Source: Gemmatimonadaceae bacterium (lineage in GTDB: Bacteria > Gemmatimonadota > Gemmatimonadetes > Gemmatimonadales > Gemmatimonadaceae). Taken from it: a stretch of 64,000 nucleotides of DNA. The position numbers and the translations under genes are program-made. Positions 17,295-27,400 of this stretch are shown here, in pieces (the first letter of the stretch is position 1; each line of letters starts with the position of its first letter). Location of the stretch: assembly GCA_025934775.1 (NCBI GenBank), contig JAICWO010000013.1:1-64000 (forward strand), read 5' to 3'. The notes under the pieces are model-generated. The model was given only the letters and a program-made list of their open reading frames with translations. It was not told where the DNA came from and ran no database searches.

Positions 17295-18047
17295 TCAGTT
17301 CGGTTTCTTCGATCCAGGTGCCGAGGACGTGCCGTCGGGCAGCAATCGCTCATACGCCGCCTGCATCGCCGGATAACATTCGCACGCCGCGTCTTCTAGC
17401 CCTTGCCGATTGAGGACCGTGATCTTTCCGCGCGTGTAGTCGATGAGCCCTGCCTGCTGAAGCGCCGACGCGGCGAGCGTCACGCTCGTGCGGCGCACGC
17501 CGAGCATGATCGCCAAGAAATCCTGCGTCAGCGGTAGCACGTCGGATTCGACGCGATCATGCGTCATCACGAGCCACCGCGCGCAACGCTCCTCGACGGA
17601 GTGCACCGCATTGCACGACCCGTAGCGGCCGATCTGATCGGTCCATACCTGCGCGTAGCGGCGCATCACACCCATCAACTCGCTGCTCGACTGAAGCTCT
17701 GCGATGAACGCCACGCGAGGAATACGCGTCGCCGAACCGTCCACCTGGACGATACACTTCGTCGGTACCGACTCGACGAGGTTGACGAAGGACACGCCGC
17801 TCATGCCCTCGTGGCCGATCGTGCCCACTTCCACCGCGTTCCCGTCGTCCATGACGGTGAGCATGGAGAGGCAGCCCGCCTGCGGGAAATGCGCGTAGTC
17901 GATCGTCGCACCCGCTTCGAACAACACTTCGCGATACGCCAGGCCGATGGTCTCAGACTGGGCAATAAGCCGGCGGTAGGACGACTCGGGGAGCGCGGCC
18001 AACAGCCAATTGGCTTCGCCGCGCGAGGAATCTCGGCGCGTCTTCAT
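17295..18047 (-). CDS. Crp/Fnr-family transcriptional regulator
   Basis: 250 residues from MKTRRDS at 18047 (an in-frame ATG ten codons upstream is an alternative). The N-terminal cyclic-nucleotide-binding-like beta barrel covers about residues 15-125 (YREVLFEAGATIDYAHFPQ, VEVGTIGHEGMSGV), a dimerisation helix follows (MRRYAQVWTDQIGRYGSC), and the C-terminal winged helix contains LTQDFLAIMLGVRRTSVTLA. No N-terminal cysteine cluster is seen, so it is not an oxygen-sensing FNR. The GHEGMSGV barrel type is common in regulators whose ligand is unknown. It neighbours an FAD oxidoreductase transcribed the same way. Confidence 0.92.
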   Translation of the reverse strand: MKTRRDSSRGEANWLLAALPESSYRRLIAQSETIGLAYREVLFEAGATIDYAHFPQAGCLSMLTVMDDGNAVEVGTIGHEGMSGVSFVNLVESVPTKCIVQVDGSATRIPRVAFIAELQSSSELMGVMRRYAQVWTDQIGRYGSCNAVHSVEERCARWLVMTHDRVESDVLPLTQDFLAIMLGVRRTSVTLAASALQQAGLIDYTRGKITVLNRQGLEDAACECYPAMQAAYERLLPDGTSSAPGSKKPN

Positions 18048-18220
18048 CGTAACTCTGCCTTTGTGGGAGAAACTCACCCAGCAAACGGCAGAGGTTTCGA
18101 GCTTCGCCTCTCGTCGCGTGTTGAATGCTGGCCGCGGGCGGCCACCTTACATAGAAAGATAACAGCGGTCGCGCGGCTCATGGCCCTCGATTTTCGTAAT
18201 CTTTGAAAGGCCTGCCGCTA

Positions 18221-19393
18221 TTACGTGACTTTCCGACCGTCCCGCACTGACCCGATCGCGTGCCGGCCGGCGCCCACCGACCCGTACACGTTCCAGTAGA
18301 GCGCGCCCCGCACCCGCCCGTCGCGCAGATAGGTCACCGTACCTTCGACATCGGGGATTCGCCAGTCTTCGATCATCTCGAGCCGTGCATCGATCTCGCC
18401 AACGGCTTCGTAGCCCGCCTCGAAGAGATCGGAGTAGAAGAACGGCAGGTATTCGTATCGAACAGCCCGGCCGGCCATGGCAACGCCCGCATATCCGCCC
18501 GTATTGTTGGCGTTGTCCGCGTGCTCCACCCGGCGCCACGCGTCGAGCGCGGCGTTGTAGATCGACGCGGCATCGCCGGCCGCGTAGATGTCGGGATGGC
18601 TCGTGCGCAGCGAAGCGTCGACGCGAATGCCGTCGTTCACCTCCAGCCCCGCGGCGCGCGCCAAGTCGACATTGGGATCGACGCCGATTCCGGCGATCAC
18701 GCCATCGGCGGCGATCGTGCGCTCGCGGCCTGAGCCGACGTCCTGAGCGATGAGAGTTTGCCTATTGCCGTGCGGCTCGCAGCCGATGATCCGCGTTCTC
18801 GGCACCACATCCACGCCGTTCGCCCGGAAGAGCGTAGTCACCGCTTGCGCCAAATGGGCCGGGTACAGCCGGCTGCCGATCGCGTCGTCCGGAAAGACGA
18901 GCGCCACTCGCGTGCCGTTCATCGCCAGCGCCGCCGCCATCTCCGACCCGATGAACCCCGCGCCAATGACGACGAGCGTGCCGCCCCGCGCCGCCAACTG
19001 CCGCACGCGCTCGTAGTCGTCGAGCGTGCGGTAGTAGATGATCTCGTCGCCGCCGAACGGCAGCCGGCGAGGCGTGGAGCCAGTCGCCAGGAGCAGTTTA
19101 TCAAACTGGTACACGACGCCCTGATCGTCCGTGATCTGCTTGCTGCGCGGATCGAGCGCGCAGGCGGTCCGCCCCTGATGGAACGTGACCGTCGCACTGT
19201 TGGCCTTTCGCCAGATGCTGCTCAGCGGTTTTCCTCGCCAGAGCCACTTGGAGAGCGGCGGACGATTGTACGGTGGATGCGCCTCGGCCGTGAGGACGCC
19301 GATCGAACCCGCAGGATCGATCTCGCGAATGCCCGTGATCGCGGAGGCGGCAGCCATACCGCCGCCGACGATCAGATACTTGTAGTCTTGCAT
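18221..19393 (-). CDS. FAD-dependent NAD(P)/FAD oxidoreductase (ferredoxin-reductase/AIF-like)
   Basis: 390 residues. FAD-binding Rossmann motif IVGGGMAAASAITGI at the N terminus, PPYNRPPLSK typical of rubredoxin or ferredoxin reductases, ATGS (LLLATGSTPRRL), a second Rossmann fold for NAD(P)H (LVVIGAGFIGSEMAAALAMN) and the FAD-contacting IYAAGDAASI. A C-terminal reductase domain completes the fold, so the protein is full length. It probably transfers electrons from NAD(P)H to a ferredoxin or acts as an apoptosis-inducing-factor-like oxidoreductase. No ferredoxin gene adjoins it. The Fsr-like pump gene ends 88 bp upstream on the same strand. Confidence 0.92.
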   Translation of the reverse strand: MQDYKYLIVGGGMAAASAITGIREIDPAGSIGVLTAEAHPPYNRPPLSKWLWRGKPLSSIWRKANSATVTFHQGRTACALDPRSKQITDDQGVVYQFDKLLLATGSTPRRLPFGGDEIIYYRTLDDYERVRQLAARGGTLVVIGAGFIGSEMAAALAMNGTRVALVFPDDAIGSRLYPAHLAQAVTTLFRANGVDVVPRTRIIGCEPHGNRQTLIAQDVGSGRERTIAADGVIAGIGVDPNVDLARAAGLEVNDGIRVDASLRTSHPDIYAAGDAASIYNAALDAWRRVEHADNANNTGGYAGVAMAGRAVRYEYLPFFYSDLFEAGYEAVGEIDARLEMIEDWRIPDVEGTVTYLRDGRVRGALYWNVYGSVGAGRHAIGSVRDGRKVT

Positions 19394-19481
19394 CGATCTC
19401 TTCCAACGTTGAGTGCCGCGCGGTCGCCAGGGTGCCCAGCTTCCGCGCTCAGTGCCGCGGTCCTCTTCGACTTCGCCGCCC

Positions 19482-20882
19482 TCACTCGTGTTCGTCCAGC
19501 AGCGGCGTCACGTGCTCGGGCGGCCGGACGTCCGGCAGAAACACCGCGAGCAATCCCAGCAGCGGGAGAAACGCACAAACTCTGTAGACGAACTCGATGC
19601 CGAAGCGATCGGCGAGCACGCCGAGCACCGCGGCACCGATGCCGCCCAAGCCGAAGCTGAACCCGTAGAATAGGCCTGACACCATCCCGATCCGGTGCGC
19701 CAGCATGTCCTGCGCATAGACGATGATCGCCGGGAACGCCGAGGCGAGCACCAGGCCGATCACGATGCTCAGCGCGATGGTCCAGCCGAGGCCGACGTAC
19801 GGCAGCAGGAGCGTGAAGGGCGCGCAGCCCAGAATCGAGAACCAGATCACCCGCCGGCGTCCGACGCGATCCCCGAGCGGCCCGCCGATGAGCGTGCCCG
19901 CCGCGACAGCGAATAGAAACAGCGCGAGCAGATTGGCGGCCGCATGCGCGGACAGTTCGAATTTACGAATGAGATAAAACTCATAATAGCTGCTGATGCT
20001 GGCGAGATAAAAGAACTTGGAGAAGATCAGCGCCAGCAGAATTCCGACCGTGCGGCGGACGACGGGCGCGGGAAAGCGCGAGTGTTCGGCCACCGCGCGC
20101 GTTCGCACCCGCGCGACCGTATGATGTTTGTACCAACGGCTCACCTGCAGCAGGATCACGATCGACAACAGCGCCGCGAGGCCGAACCAGCTCGCGCGGG
20201 AGCGTCCCAGCTTGAGGATCACGGCGGCGGCGAACACCGGCCCCAGCGCCTGGCCGGTGTTCCCGCCAATCTGGAACAGCGACTGCGCAAGCCCATAGCG
20301 TCCACCCGACGCCATGCGCGCCACGCGCGAGGATTCGGGATGGAACACCGAGGAGCCGCAGCCGATCAGCGCGACCGCGATCAGCAGCACGCCATACGAT
20401 GGCGCCACGGACAACAGCACCAAGCCGCTCAACGTGAAGCACATGCCAACGGGCAGCGAGTACGGCAGCGGGTGCCGGTCGGTGACCGTTCCGACGACCG
20501 GCTGCAGCAGCGACGCCGTCAGTTGGAACGTGAGCGTGATCAATCCAATCTGGACGAAGCTGAGCGAGAACTCGTCCTTGAGCAGCGGATAGATCGTCAC
20601 GATCACCGACTGCATCATGTCGTTGAGGAGGTGGACGAAACTCACCGCTCCAATGACGCTGAAGCGCGTGGGTCCTTGTGCGGCGGACGTCGCGGCGATC
20701 GTGGCCGGCGCGGCGTCGGATCGGGCTGGGACTGCGCTCACAGTGGTGGACCGGGCTGGTGCGTTGGATGCGCGCAAGGCCGCCGATCTGGATCGCCTGC
20801 GGCCGAGCTCCTCGAACAAAGCACTGCGAAGTATCGCGGCGTCGGAAGGATGCGCAACGCCCGGCAGCCCGCCTCGATTCAT
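19482..20882 (-). CDS. fsr: MFS transporter, fosmidomycin-resistance (Fsr) family
   Basis: 466 residues if started at 20882; a GTG at 20741 would remove an Ala/Arg-rich leader that looks untranslated. From FSVIGAVSFVHLLNDMMQS the protein follows Fsr: twelve membrane segments, PLLKDEFSLSFVQIGLI, PVVGTVTDRHPLPYSLPVGM, a HPESSRVARMASGGRYGLAQ loop and GGPLGDRVGRRRVIWFS. Fsr-type proteins are proton-driven drug exporters of the inner membrane. Only the family can be inferred, not the drug. The N-terminal 45 residues have no counterpart in the family and decide little. Confidence 0.85.
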   Translation of the reverse strand: MNRGGLPGVAHPSDAAILRSALFEELGRRRSRSAALRASNAPARSTTVSAVPARSDAAPATIAATSAAQGPTRFSVIGAVSFVHLLNDMMQSVIVTIYPLLKDEFSLSFVQIGLITLTFQLTASLLQPVVGTVTDRHPLPYSLPVGMCFTLSGLVLLSVAPSYGVLLIAVALIGCGSSVFHPESSRVARMASGGRYGLAQSLFQIGGNTGQALGPVFAAAVILKLGRSRASWFGLAALLSIVILLQVSRWYKHHTVARVRTRAVAEHSRFPAPVVRRTVGILLALIFSKFFYLASISSYYEFYLIRKFELSAHAAANLLALFLFAVAAGTLIGGPLGDRVGRRRVIWFSILGCAPFTLLLPYVGLGWTIALSIVIGLVLASAFPAIIVYAQDMLAHRIGMVSGLFYGFSFGLGGIGAAVLGVLADRFGIEFVYRVCAFLPLLGLLAVFLPDVRPPEHVTPLLDEHE

Positions 20883-21140
20883 TCAGCTCGCATACTCGTG
20901 AGCGGGTCGACACGCGGGAGCATTCCGGCCAAGAGCCGCGCTCCGAGCATTGCGCCACCGACACCGACAGCGATTCGCACGAGCGAGGACCCCGTAAATG
21001 CCGATGGGGGCGAGCGTGAGTGCGATGACGCCAAAGCTCGTCGCCAAGCCAAGCGCAAACCGCCGAGGCGCGAGACTCGCGCCAATGACGTCGTCGAGAG
21101 TTTTCACGTCGCGAACGGCAAGCAACGGATCGTCGCACAT
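20880..21140 (-). pseudogene. ADOP/MacB-type ABC permease C-terminal remnant
   Basis: The minus strand reads DPLLAVRDVKTLDDVIGASL, then RRFALGLATSFGVIALTLAP and IGIYGVL, the region before the last membrane segments of ADOP-type permeases. It then continues in another frame with SLVRIAVGVGGAMLGARLLA and MLPRVDPLTSM, the closing segment. A frameshift and deletion separate them, and everything before and after is missing. It lies directly upstream of the Fsr-like gene. A second, 5'-type fragment of this permease family is at 58746-59470. Confidence 0.75.
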
Positions 21141-21440
21141 CCGCGCCTCGTCGTTCTCCCGCGGCGTCTCACTCCGTCGCTGTTGCGCGCGTTTGCCGCG
21201 TCACGCTGAATTACGGCGCAGCCGGACGAGAATGCGCCGCGGAGCCATCGGCCTGCGCCTCGGCGTGTACCCGCGTCAATGGCTCCCAGCGGCTCGTGGA
21301 TCGACGCGACAGGTTGCGAGTCAACCGCCGGCGCCAATCCGAAAAGAATGTCTCATTCGGCGACGCCGCGGTCGTCACCGGAAAAGGCGTCGCCTCCGCG
21401 GCAACCTCCTCCGGCGTGGCGACCGGTGACCACATGCAGG

Positions 21441-21737
21441 TCACTTCGGCGGCTCGGCCGGTGCGTCGGCAACGGCGTTTGCTTGCGCCCTGCGTTGCGA
21501 CCAGTGCGTCCGGACCTCCCGCGGCCGGGCACGGTCGAGCAGGAGTTGCATGTGCCACGCCACCATCCGCGATCGAAGATTTCGCGGCGTGTCACCAGGC
21601 TCGGTTCGGAACGCCGCATACCGCTGCGAATCACCGCTGACGTTCAGCCACCACCAGTCGGTACCTGGCGTGGCCGGCGACGATGCGCTGCGGCAGGTGA
21701 GCGTGCGACCGTCGTCTTCGAATTCCAGGAAATCCAC
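21441..21737 (-). CDS. Conserved small protein (TPGxxWWWxxVxG family), copy 1
   Basis: 98 residues from a GTG at 21737, chosen because GAGGAG lies six bases upstream. The core SPATPGTDWWWLNVSGDSQR, then YAAFRTEPGDTPRNLR, is shared with 51154-51480, and both close with DRARP...HWSQRRA. The three consecutive tryptophans and RYAAFR motif mark a small soluble family that I cannot name. It lies near the gene at 21822-22157, also a paralogue of another gene in this window, so both may be parts of a dispersed lineage-specific set. Confidence 0.75.
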   Translation of the reverse strand: MDFLEFEDDGRTLTCRSASSPATPGTDWWWLNVSGDSQRYAAFRTEPGDTPRNLRSRMVAWHMQLLLDRARPREVRTHWSQRRAQANAVADAPAEPPK

Positions 21738-21821
21738 GAGTGCTCCTCGAGAGAGAGATTCACGCCTCGCGTCGGAGGCGTCGTACCCCAACGTGGTACC
21801 TGCGCGCGCCGTTCGAGGGCA

Positions 21822-22157
21822 CTAGCCGGTCGGCGGGCCTCCGTCGATCTCGCCCCCGAGATGCCCGAAGTACGCCTCGACACACCACAGGATGACGCGT
21901 CGCATGACGGCTTGCTGTTCCATGTGCGAGTTGGAGGGTGACCGCTCGATCAACTCCGTCAGCGTCAGGATCACGCGCCCCGGAGACGTTCCGGCATGCC
22001 GTTCTTCGCCGACATAGGTCCACACGCCCCGGCGCAGCATCGATTCGTCGATCGGACTCGCCGCAAGCGCCGCGGAGATGACCGACTCCAGATCCTGCGT
22101 GTCTTCGTGCTGAGCGAGCGTGCGCGTCGGGGCGCGTGGCGTGAATGGCCGATTCAT
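21822..22157 (-). CDS. Conserved small helical protein (MRRVIxxCVEAYF family)
   Basis: 111 residues from ATG 22157, with GAGG four bases upstream. The frame continues upstream, but that part is antisense to the duplicated AI-2E transporter fragment. The protein is helical: SVISAALAASPIDESMLRRG, then GRVILTLTELIERSPSNS and VMRRVILWCVEAYFGHLGG. The C-terminal half resembles 16795-17133. Function unknown. Confidence 0.7.
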   Translation of the reverse strand: MNRPFTPRAPTRTLAQHEDTQDLESVISAALAASPIDESMLRRGVWTYVGEERHAGTSPGRVILTLTELIERSPSNSHMEQQAVMRRVILWCVEAYFGHLGGEIDGGPPTG

Positions 22158-22411
22158 GGAGCCTCGCGATACGTCGAGAGCAGGCTGACCAGAAATGGCT
22201 CGAGGCGTGCCGCGCGCATCGAGCGCGACGAGGACCGCCGAAAGGGGCAGCAAGAGCTGCTCGCCAGCTAGACTGTAGTCTAATCGATCACGCGCGTCGC
22301 CGCTCGCCGTTCGATCGTCCGGAGGGCGCGCAACCGTGCCGATTGGCACCGGCACCCAGCGCGTGGCACACTCTGCCGGACGAGGAGCTCGAGGACTTGC
22401 GCTCGCGAACG

Positions 22412-22533
22412 GCTGTTCGGGTGGATGTGGGGAATTCCCGGCGCCGTGCTCGCCGTGCCGCTCACCGTGTGCGTTCGGCTCGTGTGCGACTCCGTCCCCG
22501 CGCTGGCCCATGTGGGCGAGCTGCTCGATAATT
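22412..22533 (+). pseudogene. AI-2E transporter 3' fragment (duplicated segment, copy A)
   Basis: Encodes about 40 C-terminal residues (LFGWMWGIPGAVLAVPLTVC onward, ending VGELLDN and a stop) identical to the end of the transporter at 47382-48464 apart from one codon. The DNA identity with 48341 onward is about 99% over 237 bp. No start or upstream portion exists here, so this is the broken end of a segmental duplication. Confidence 0.9.
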
Positions 22534-22557
22534 AACGAACGCGCATCCCGCTGCTCG

Positions 22558-23223
22558 TCACCCGCCGTCCCGCCGGTGGTACGCCGCGATCTGTAGCCGC
22601 GTGTGCAGCGCCAGCTTGTCCATCACATTGCGCACGTGGCTCTTGACCGTGTGCGACGCGATGTTGAGGCGCTGCGCGATCTCCTTGTTGCTCAATCCCT
22701 CGCCGATCAGCTCGATCACCTCGCGCTCGCGCCGCGTCATGCGCACGTCCTCGATGACCCGGGCGGGTTCGGCGCTTTCCACCGCCTTGGCGATCTGCGA
22801 GAAGAGCGACTGCGTCATGCGCGCCGGCAACACCTTGTCGCCGGCCGCGACCGCGCGGATCGTGTCAACGAACTCCTCGAACGTCGCGTCCTTGAGCATG
22901 AACCCGCACACGCCCGCGTTGACGAACTGCATGGTGTCGTCGCTCATCGGCAAGAGATCCATCACGATGATCTTCGCCATCGGAAAGCGCTTCACGAGCG
23001 CCGTCGCCACGCTCAGGCTGTCATCGTCGGCCAAGCCGACGTCGAGGAGCACGACGTCGGGATGCGTTCGCTCCATGAACGCCGGATCCGCCACGGCCGC
23101 GGCGACGACGATCAGGTCGGGAACTTCACCCAGCATTCCAGCCAACGCTTCGCGCACGAGTCGATTGTCATCGACGACCGCCACCGTAATGGTGCGATCG
23201 CCGTCGGGAGAGATGGACGTCAT
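22558..23223 (-). CDS. NarL/LuxR-family response regulator
   Basis: 221 residues. Receiver domain residues about 8-125 with acidic pocket VVDDNR, phospho-acceptor in PDVVLLDVGLADDD, and an MLKD segment at the place of the usual Lys. The C-terminal LuxR helix-turn-helix spans about 158-215 (MTRREREVIELIGEGLSNKE, then LNIASHTVKSHVRNVMDKL). The gene is complete, unlike its duplicate at 48552-48790. No histidine kinase adjoins it. In the duplicate locus the regulator lies convergent to an AI-2E transporter, so the pair was probably ancestral neighbours. Confidence 0.95.
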   Translation of the reverse strand: MTSISPDGDRTITVAVVDDNRLVREALAGMLGEVPDLIVVAAAVADPAFMERTHPDVVLLDVGLADDDSLSVATALVKRFPMAKIIVMDLLPMSDDTMQFVNAGVCGFMLKDATFEEFVDTIRAVAAGDKVLPARMTQSLFSQIAKAVESAEPARVIEDVRMTRREREVIELIGEGLSNKEIAQRLNIASHTVKSHVRNVMDKLALHTRLQIAAYHRRDGG

Positions 23224-23400
23224 GAGCCGCCTCGTGCAGCGTACCGCCGATGTGCGCGAATCCGCGGTATGCGGATGGGCACTTCAAGGATACACCGGCT
23301 GCGTCCTTCACGTCGCGACCGATCCTTCGAGAAGCGAAGCGGGGATGGCCGACGAACCTCGTCGACCATCCCCGTGCCGCCCATGCAATCGTTGGAACGA

Positions 23401-24273
23401 TTAGAACCAGTTCATCCCGAGGAGGATCGGCACCGCACGCGCCGAGAGCGCATTCGGGGACTTGAAGTCGATCAGGCGTGATTCGACGAACAGCTCCTTG
23501 TGATTGAACGCGAGCGTCGCGCCGCCGCCGCCGTTCCATCCGAGCTTTCTCCCGCTACTCGGCGCCGAGGTGTTCGTCGGGCCGGTGCCGCAGCAGACGC
23601 CCGAGCGCAGGTCCATTTGCAAGTCGCGATACGACGCGTAGGTGAGGCCGCCGACGCCGTACAAACTGAAGCGCGGCGAGAGACCAAGAAGATGCGTGAG
23701 CACCGGGAGTCGGAGACGCACATCGGCGTTGCCGGTGAGCAGTTGTCCGTTGACGTGCGACTGCGCATATGCAGCGTCCTGACCAAAGCGCGCGTAGTTC
23801 ACGTCGCCCCGGATACCGAGCGGCACTCCGGGAATGTCCCATCCGAGCTGCGCCTGCCCGCCCATGCCGGCGTTGTTCGCTTGAAAGAGCGAGCCGGTCG
23901 GCGATGTGGTCCCGGCCGCGAGGCCGAAGTACAGCCCATCGAGCACATGCTGCAGCGAGGCCGCCGGCATCGGCGCGACCGCCACGGTGTCGTAGCGCGT
24001 CAACCATACGGTATCGGAGCGCCCGCGCATCCGCACGGTGTCCACGCGGTACGAGGCGACGGTATCGACGCGCGTGCGGTAGACGGTCACCGTGTCGCGG
24101 CGAGCGCCGACCTCGCCGCTCGCGCCGGCCTCCTTGGTGATCGGAATCCGCTGCGCGGACGTGGGATTCGTCTTCGTGGATCCGGGAGCGCCCTGCGCGA
24201 GGAGCATCGGCGCGGCCAACAACAGGACGGCCGCGGCCGCGAGGATGGTGCGTTCTGACATCGACTGTGACAT
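23401..24273 (-). CDS. Outer-membrane beta-barrel protein
   Basis: 290 residues from MSQSMSERTI at 24273, which has GGAGGG just upstream. Signal peptide to about residue 27 (AAPMLLAQ). Residues 40-90 are rich in repeated DTV-xx-R words (RRDTVTVYRTRVDTVASYR, RSDTVWLTRYDTV), probably a periplasmic beta or coiled segment. From residue 105 a barrel of amphipathic strands follows (YFGLAAGTTSPTGSL ... FSLYGVGGLTYASY), ending in VPILLGMNWF, whose terminal aromatic residue is the usual barrel-assembly signal. Role unknown. Confidence 0.82.
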   Translation of the reverse strand: MSQSMSERTILAAAAVLLLAAPMLLAQGAPGSTKTNPTSAQRIPITKEAGASGEVGARRDTVTVYRTRVDTVASYRVDTVRMRGRSDTVWLTRYDTVAVAPMPAASLQHVLDGLYFGLAAGTTSPTGSLFQANNAGMGGQAQLGWDIPGVPLGIRGDVNYARFGQDAAYAQSHVNGQLLTGNADVRLRLPVLTHLLGLSPRFSLYGVGGLTYASYRDLQMDLRSGVCCGTGPTNTSAPSSGRKLGWNGGGGATLAFNHKELFVESRLIDFKSPNALSARAVPILLGMNWF

Positions 24274-24463
24274 GAATCCCTCCGGGATTCGGGGAGTGGT
24301 ACCTCTCACGCATGGTAGCACTCATCCGCGCCCGGGAACCATCACACGTAAGGAGTAATCCCCTTGGGAGAGGATCACCGCCGCTCCGCGAGATGCTCAC
24401 ACCGATTGGGGACCGACGCAGCCATCGCATCGGTTCCCGCTCTCCCCGCACGTCGCGATCTGC

Positions 24464-27400
24464 TCAGGGCGCTCGCCGATGCCCGCCGAGCGCGATGTCC
24501 ACGGTATGGCGCAACCCATCGTCGACCAGATTGATCCAGCCGTCCGTCACGGCCGTGCCATCCACCACCATCGACAGAACGCCGCGCGACCCGTTCGTGG
24601 AATTTGTCACGCTGACCGCGTAGACGCTGCCGCCGAAACGATAGTCGAGTTCGAAGCCCGGCCACGCCGCGGGCATGCACGGGTCGAACCTGAGCTGTGC
24701 GCCGCGCTTCTCGAACCCGAGGATGCCTTCCAGCGCGACGCGGTAGCTCCAGCTTGCCGCGCCCGTGTACCACGACCATCCGCCGCGCCCTTCGTGTCCT
24801 GGTGCGGCGTACACATCGCCGGCGATGACGTACGGCTCCGTCGCGTAGCGGCGCGCGTCGTCCGGCGTACGCGTGCGCGAGAGCGGGTTGAGCATTCTCA
24901 TAAGCGCCGCGGCGCGATCGCCGTCGCCGAGCCGCGCGAACGCGAGCACGGTCCAGAGCGCGGCGTGCGTATACTGTGCTCCATTTTCGCGTGTGCCCGG
25001 GAGATAACCCTTGATGTAGCCTGGATCGCGCGGCGACCGATCGAACGGCGGCGCCAGCAGGAGGAGCAGGCCGGTGTCGTCGCGAATCAGGTGCGCGTTC
25101 ACGGACTGCATGGCGATCCGCGCGCGCTCGGGATCCCCGGCGCCGGACAATACGGCCCAACTCTGCGCAATGGCGTCGATGCGGCATTCGTCGTCCGCGG
25201 CGGCGCCGAGCGGCGCGCCGTCGTCGTAGAACGCGCGACGATACCACGCGCCGTCCCACCCGCTGCGCTCGGCCGCGGCGGCATAGCCGTCGGCGCGCGC
25301 ACGCCACCGCATCGCGGAATCTGCGTCGCCTCGCCGTTCAGCGTGTCGCGAGAAGCCACGCAGTGTCGCCGCGAGGAACCAGGCGAGCCAGACGCTCTCG
25401 CCCTTCCCTCGCACGCCGACGCGGTTCATGCCGTCGTTCCAATCGCCCGCGCCGATGAGCGGCAATCCATGATCGCCCACCGTGCAGGCGCGCTCGATCG
25501 CGCGCATGCAGTGTTCATAGAGCGATCCCGTGTGCGAGCTCACGGCGGGAAGATCGTACGCCTCTTGCTCGCCCGGGAGCAGTTGGCGCATATCGAGGTA
25601 GGCGACGCGTTCGTCCAAGACGCTGCTGTCGCCGGTGACGCGAAGGTAGTGGTCGGCGACGAACGGCAACCACGCGAGATCGTCGGAAAACCGCGTTCGC
25701 ACGCCGCGTCCGGACGGCTCGTGCCACCAGTGCTGGACGTCCCCCTCGACGAACTGGCGGCTTGCCGCGTGCAGCAGATGGGCGCGCGTGACCGCCGGTT
25801 CGGCATACACCATCGCCATCGAATCCTGGAGCTGGTCGCGAAAGCCGTACGCTCCACTCGATTGATAAAACGCTGATCGCGCCCACATGCGGCAGGACAG
25901 CGCTTGGTACAGCGACCACCGATTCAGCATCACGTCGAAGTCCGGATCGGGGGTTCGCGCCGTGATGACCGACAGCCGGTCGTTCCACGCGCCGGCGGCC
26001 TCGCGAATCGCGTTCGCGGCGGCGCCCGTCGCCGCGTACCGCTCGATCAGGCCTCTCGCCGCGTCGTCGTTCTCGGCGACACCGAGCAGCACCACGACGT
26101 CGCGGGCCTCACCGGGGTCGAGCACGATCGAGCAGCGCAACGCGGCGCAGGGATCGTAGCCCGCGCCGGCGGCGCCGGAGAGCTGCGCCGCCGGCAGACC
26201 AGCCGGCGACACGAGGTCGCCATTGCGCCCGATGAACTGGTCGCGCCGCGCCGTGTAGCTCGTGACGCGTTCGCTGATCCAGGAGAACGCCACGCGATTC
26301 GCGAAATCGGGCGCGAAAAAATTCTGCGCCAACACGGCGCCCGACGTCGCGTCGTATCGGGTGTGCAGTTGGTGGCGCGAATGCTCGCGTTGCGGGCCGA
26401 GGACCCATTCGACGTAGCTGGTCAGCGACAGATGCCGCGGTTTGGCGGCATGATTCACAATTCGTAAATGAGCGATTTTGACCGCATCCGCGCGCGGGAC
26501 TCCGAGCGTCAGTTGCGTCGCGAGGTCCCCGCGAGTGTGCGAGAAGCGCGTCATGCCCGGCGCATGTGTCACCTCGTATCGCGGCGACGGCGATGCGCGG
26601 CCCGCGGCGGGGTTTGGCCCGGGCGTCGGCGACCACGTTTCGCCCGTCTCGGTGTCACGGACGTAGATGACCTCGCCGCAGGGATCGCAAATCGGATCAT
26701 TCGACCACGGCGTCAACCGGAAGAAGTAGCTGTTTTCCGCCCACGCGAAACCGCCGCCCCTTTCGGTGACGCAAAACCCGATGGCCGGATTCGCGATGAT
26801 ATTCGCCCACGGCGCCGGCGGCACTTGCTCTCCGGCGACATCGACGGCGTAGTCGCCGGCGGCGGTCAGACCGCCATATCCATTCGCCGGCGGCGCAACG
26901 CGCCAGCCGTCGACGTCGGCCGCGGGGGACCGCGCACCGTCGTCGTCCTTCGCGCTCGCCTCAGCGGGCGCACGGGCCGCGTGACTCAAGAGATTGGCCG
27001 CCACGATCTCGCCGAGCCCGACGCCGTCGCACGCGACCTGAATGCGCGCGACGGTGCGTAGCAGCGCGATTTCGTCGGCGGACAAGTGATCGGCGCGCCG
27101 AACGAACACGCCGCCGGGTTGCTCGAGCACGCCGCCTTCGCTCGATGCCATCGCGACGGTCATCAGTTGATCGTGCAGCTCCTGCGCGTACGAATGCACC
27201 TTCGTGTTCAGAATCACGAGATCCGAGCGAATGCCCTTCATTCGCCAGTACCGGTGCGCCACGAGCAGTTGGCGCACGCTGGCCAAACCGGCGGGCGCGC
27301 GGATCGTCGCGAGCACGATCGGCCAGTCGCCCGAGATTCCCTGCGTCCACAACGCCGTCTGCCCGATCGTCACGGCGGCGCGCTCGGCGGCCGACGCCCG

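Noticed and set aside
21279-21941. Plus-strand frame of 220 codons opposite the WWW-family gene
   Set aside because: The minus-strand gene has a paralogue at 51154, a good ribosome site and a protein-like composition; the plus-strand frame has none of these.
22158-22511. Upstream extension of the 21822 gene to 22511
   Set aside because: The extension is antisense to the duplicated transporter fragment and lacks coding character; the ATG at 22157 has a ribosome site.
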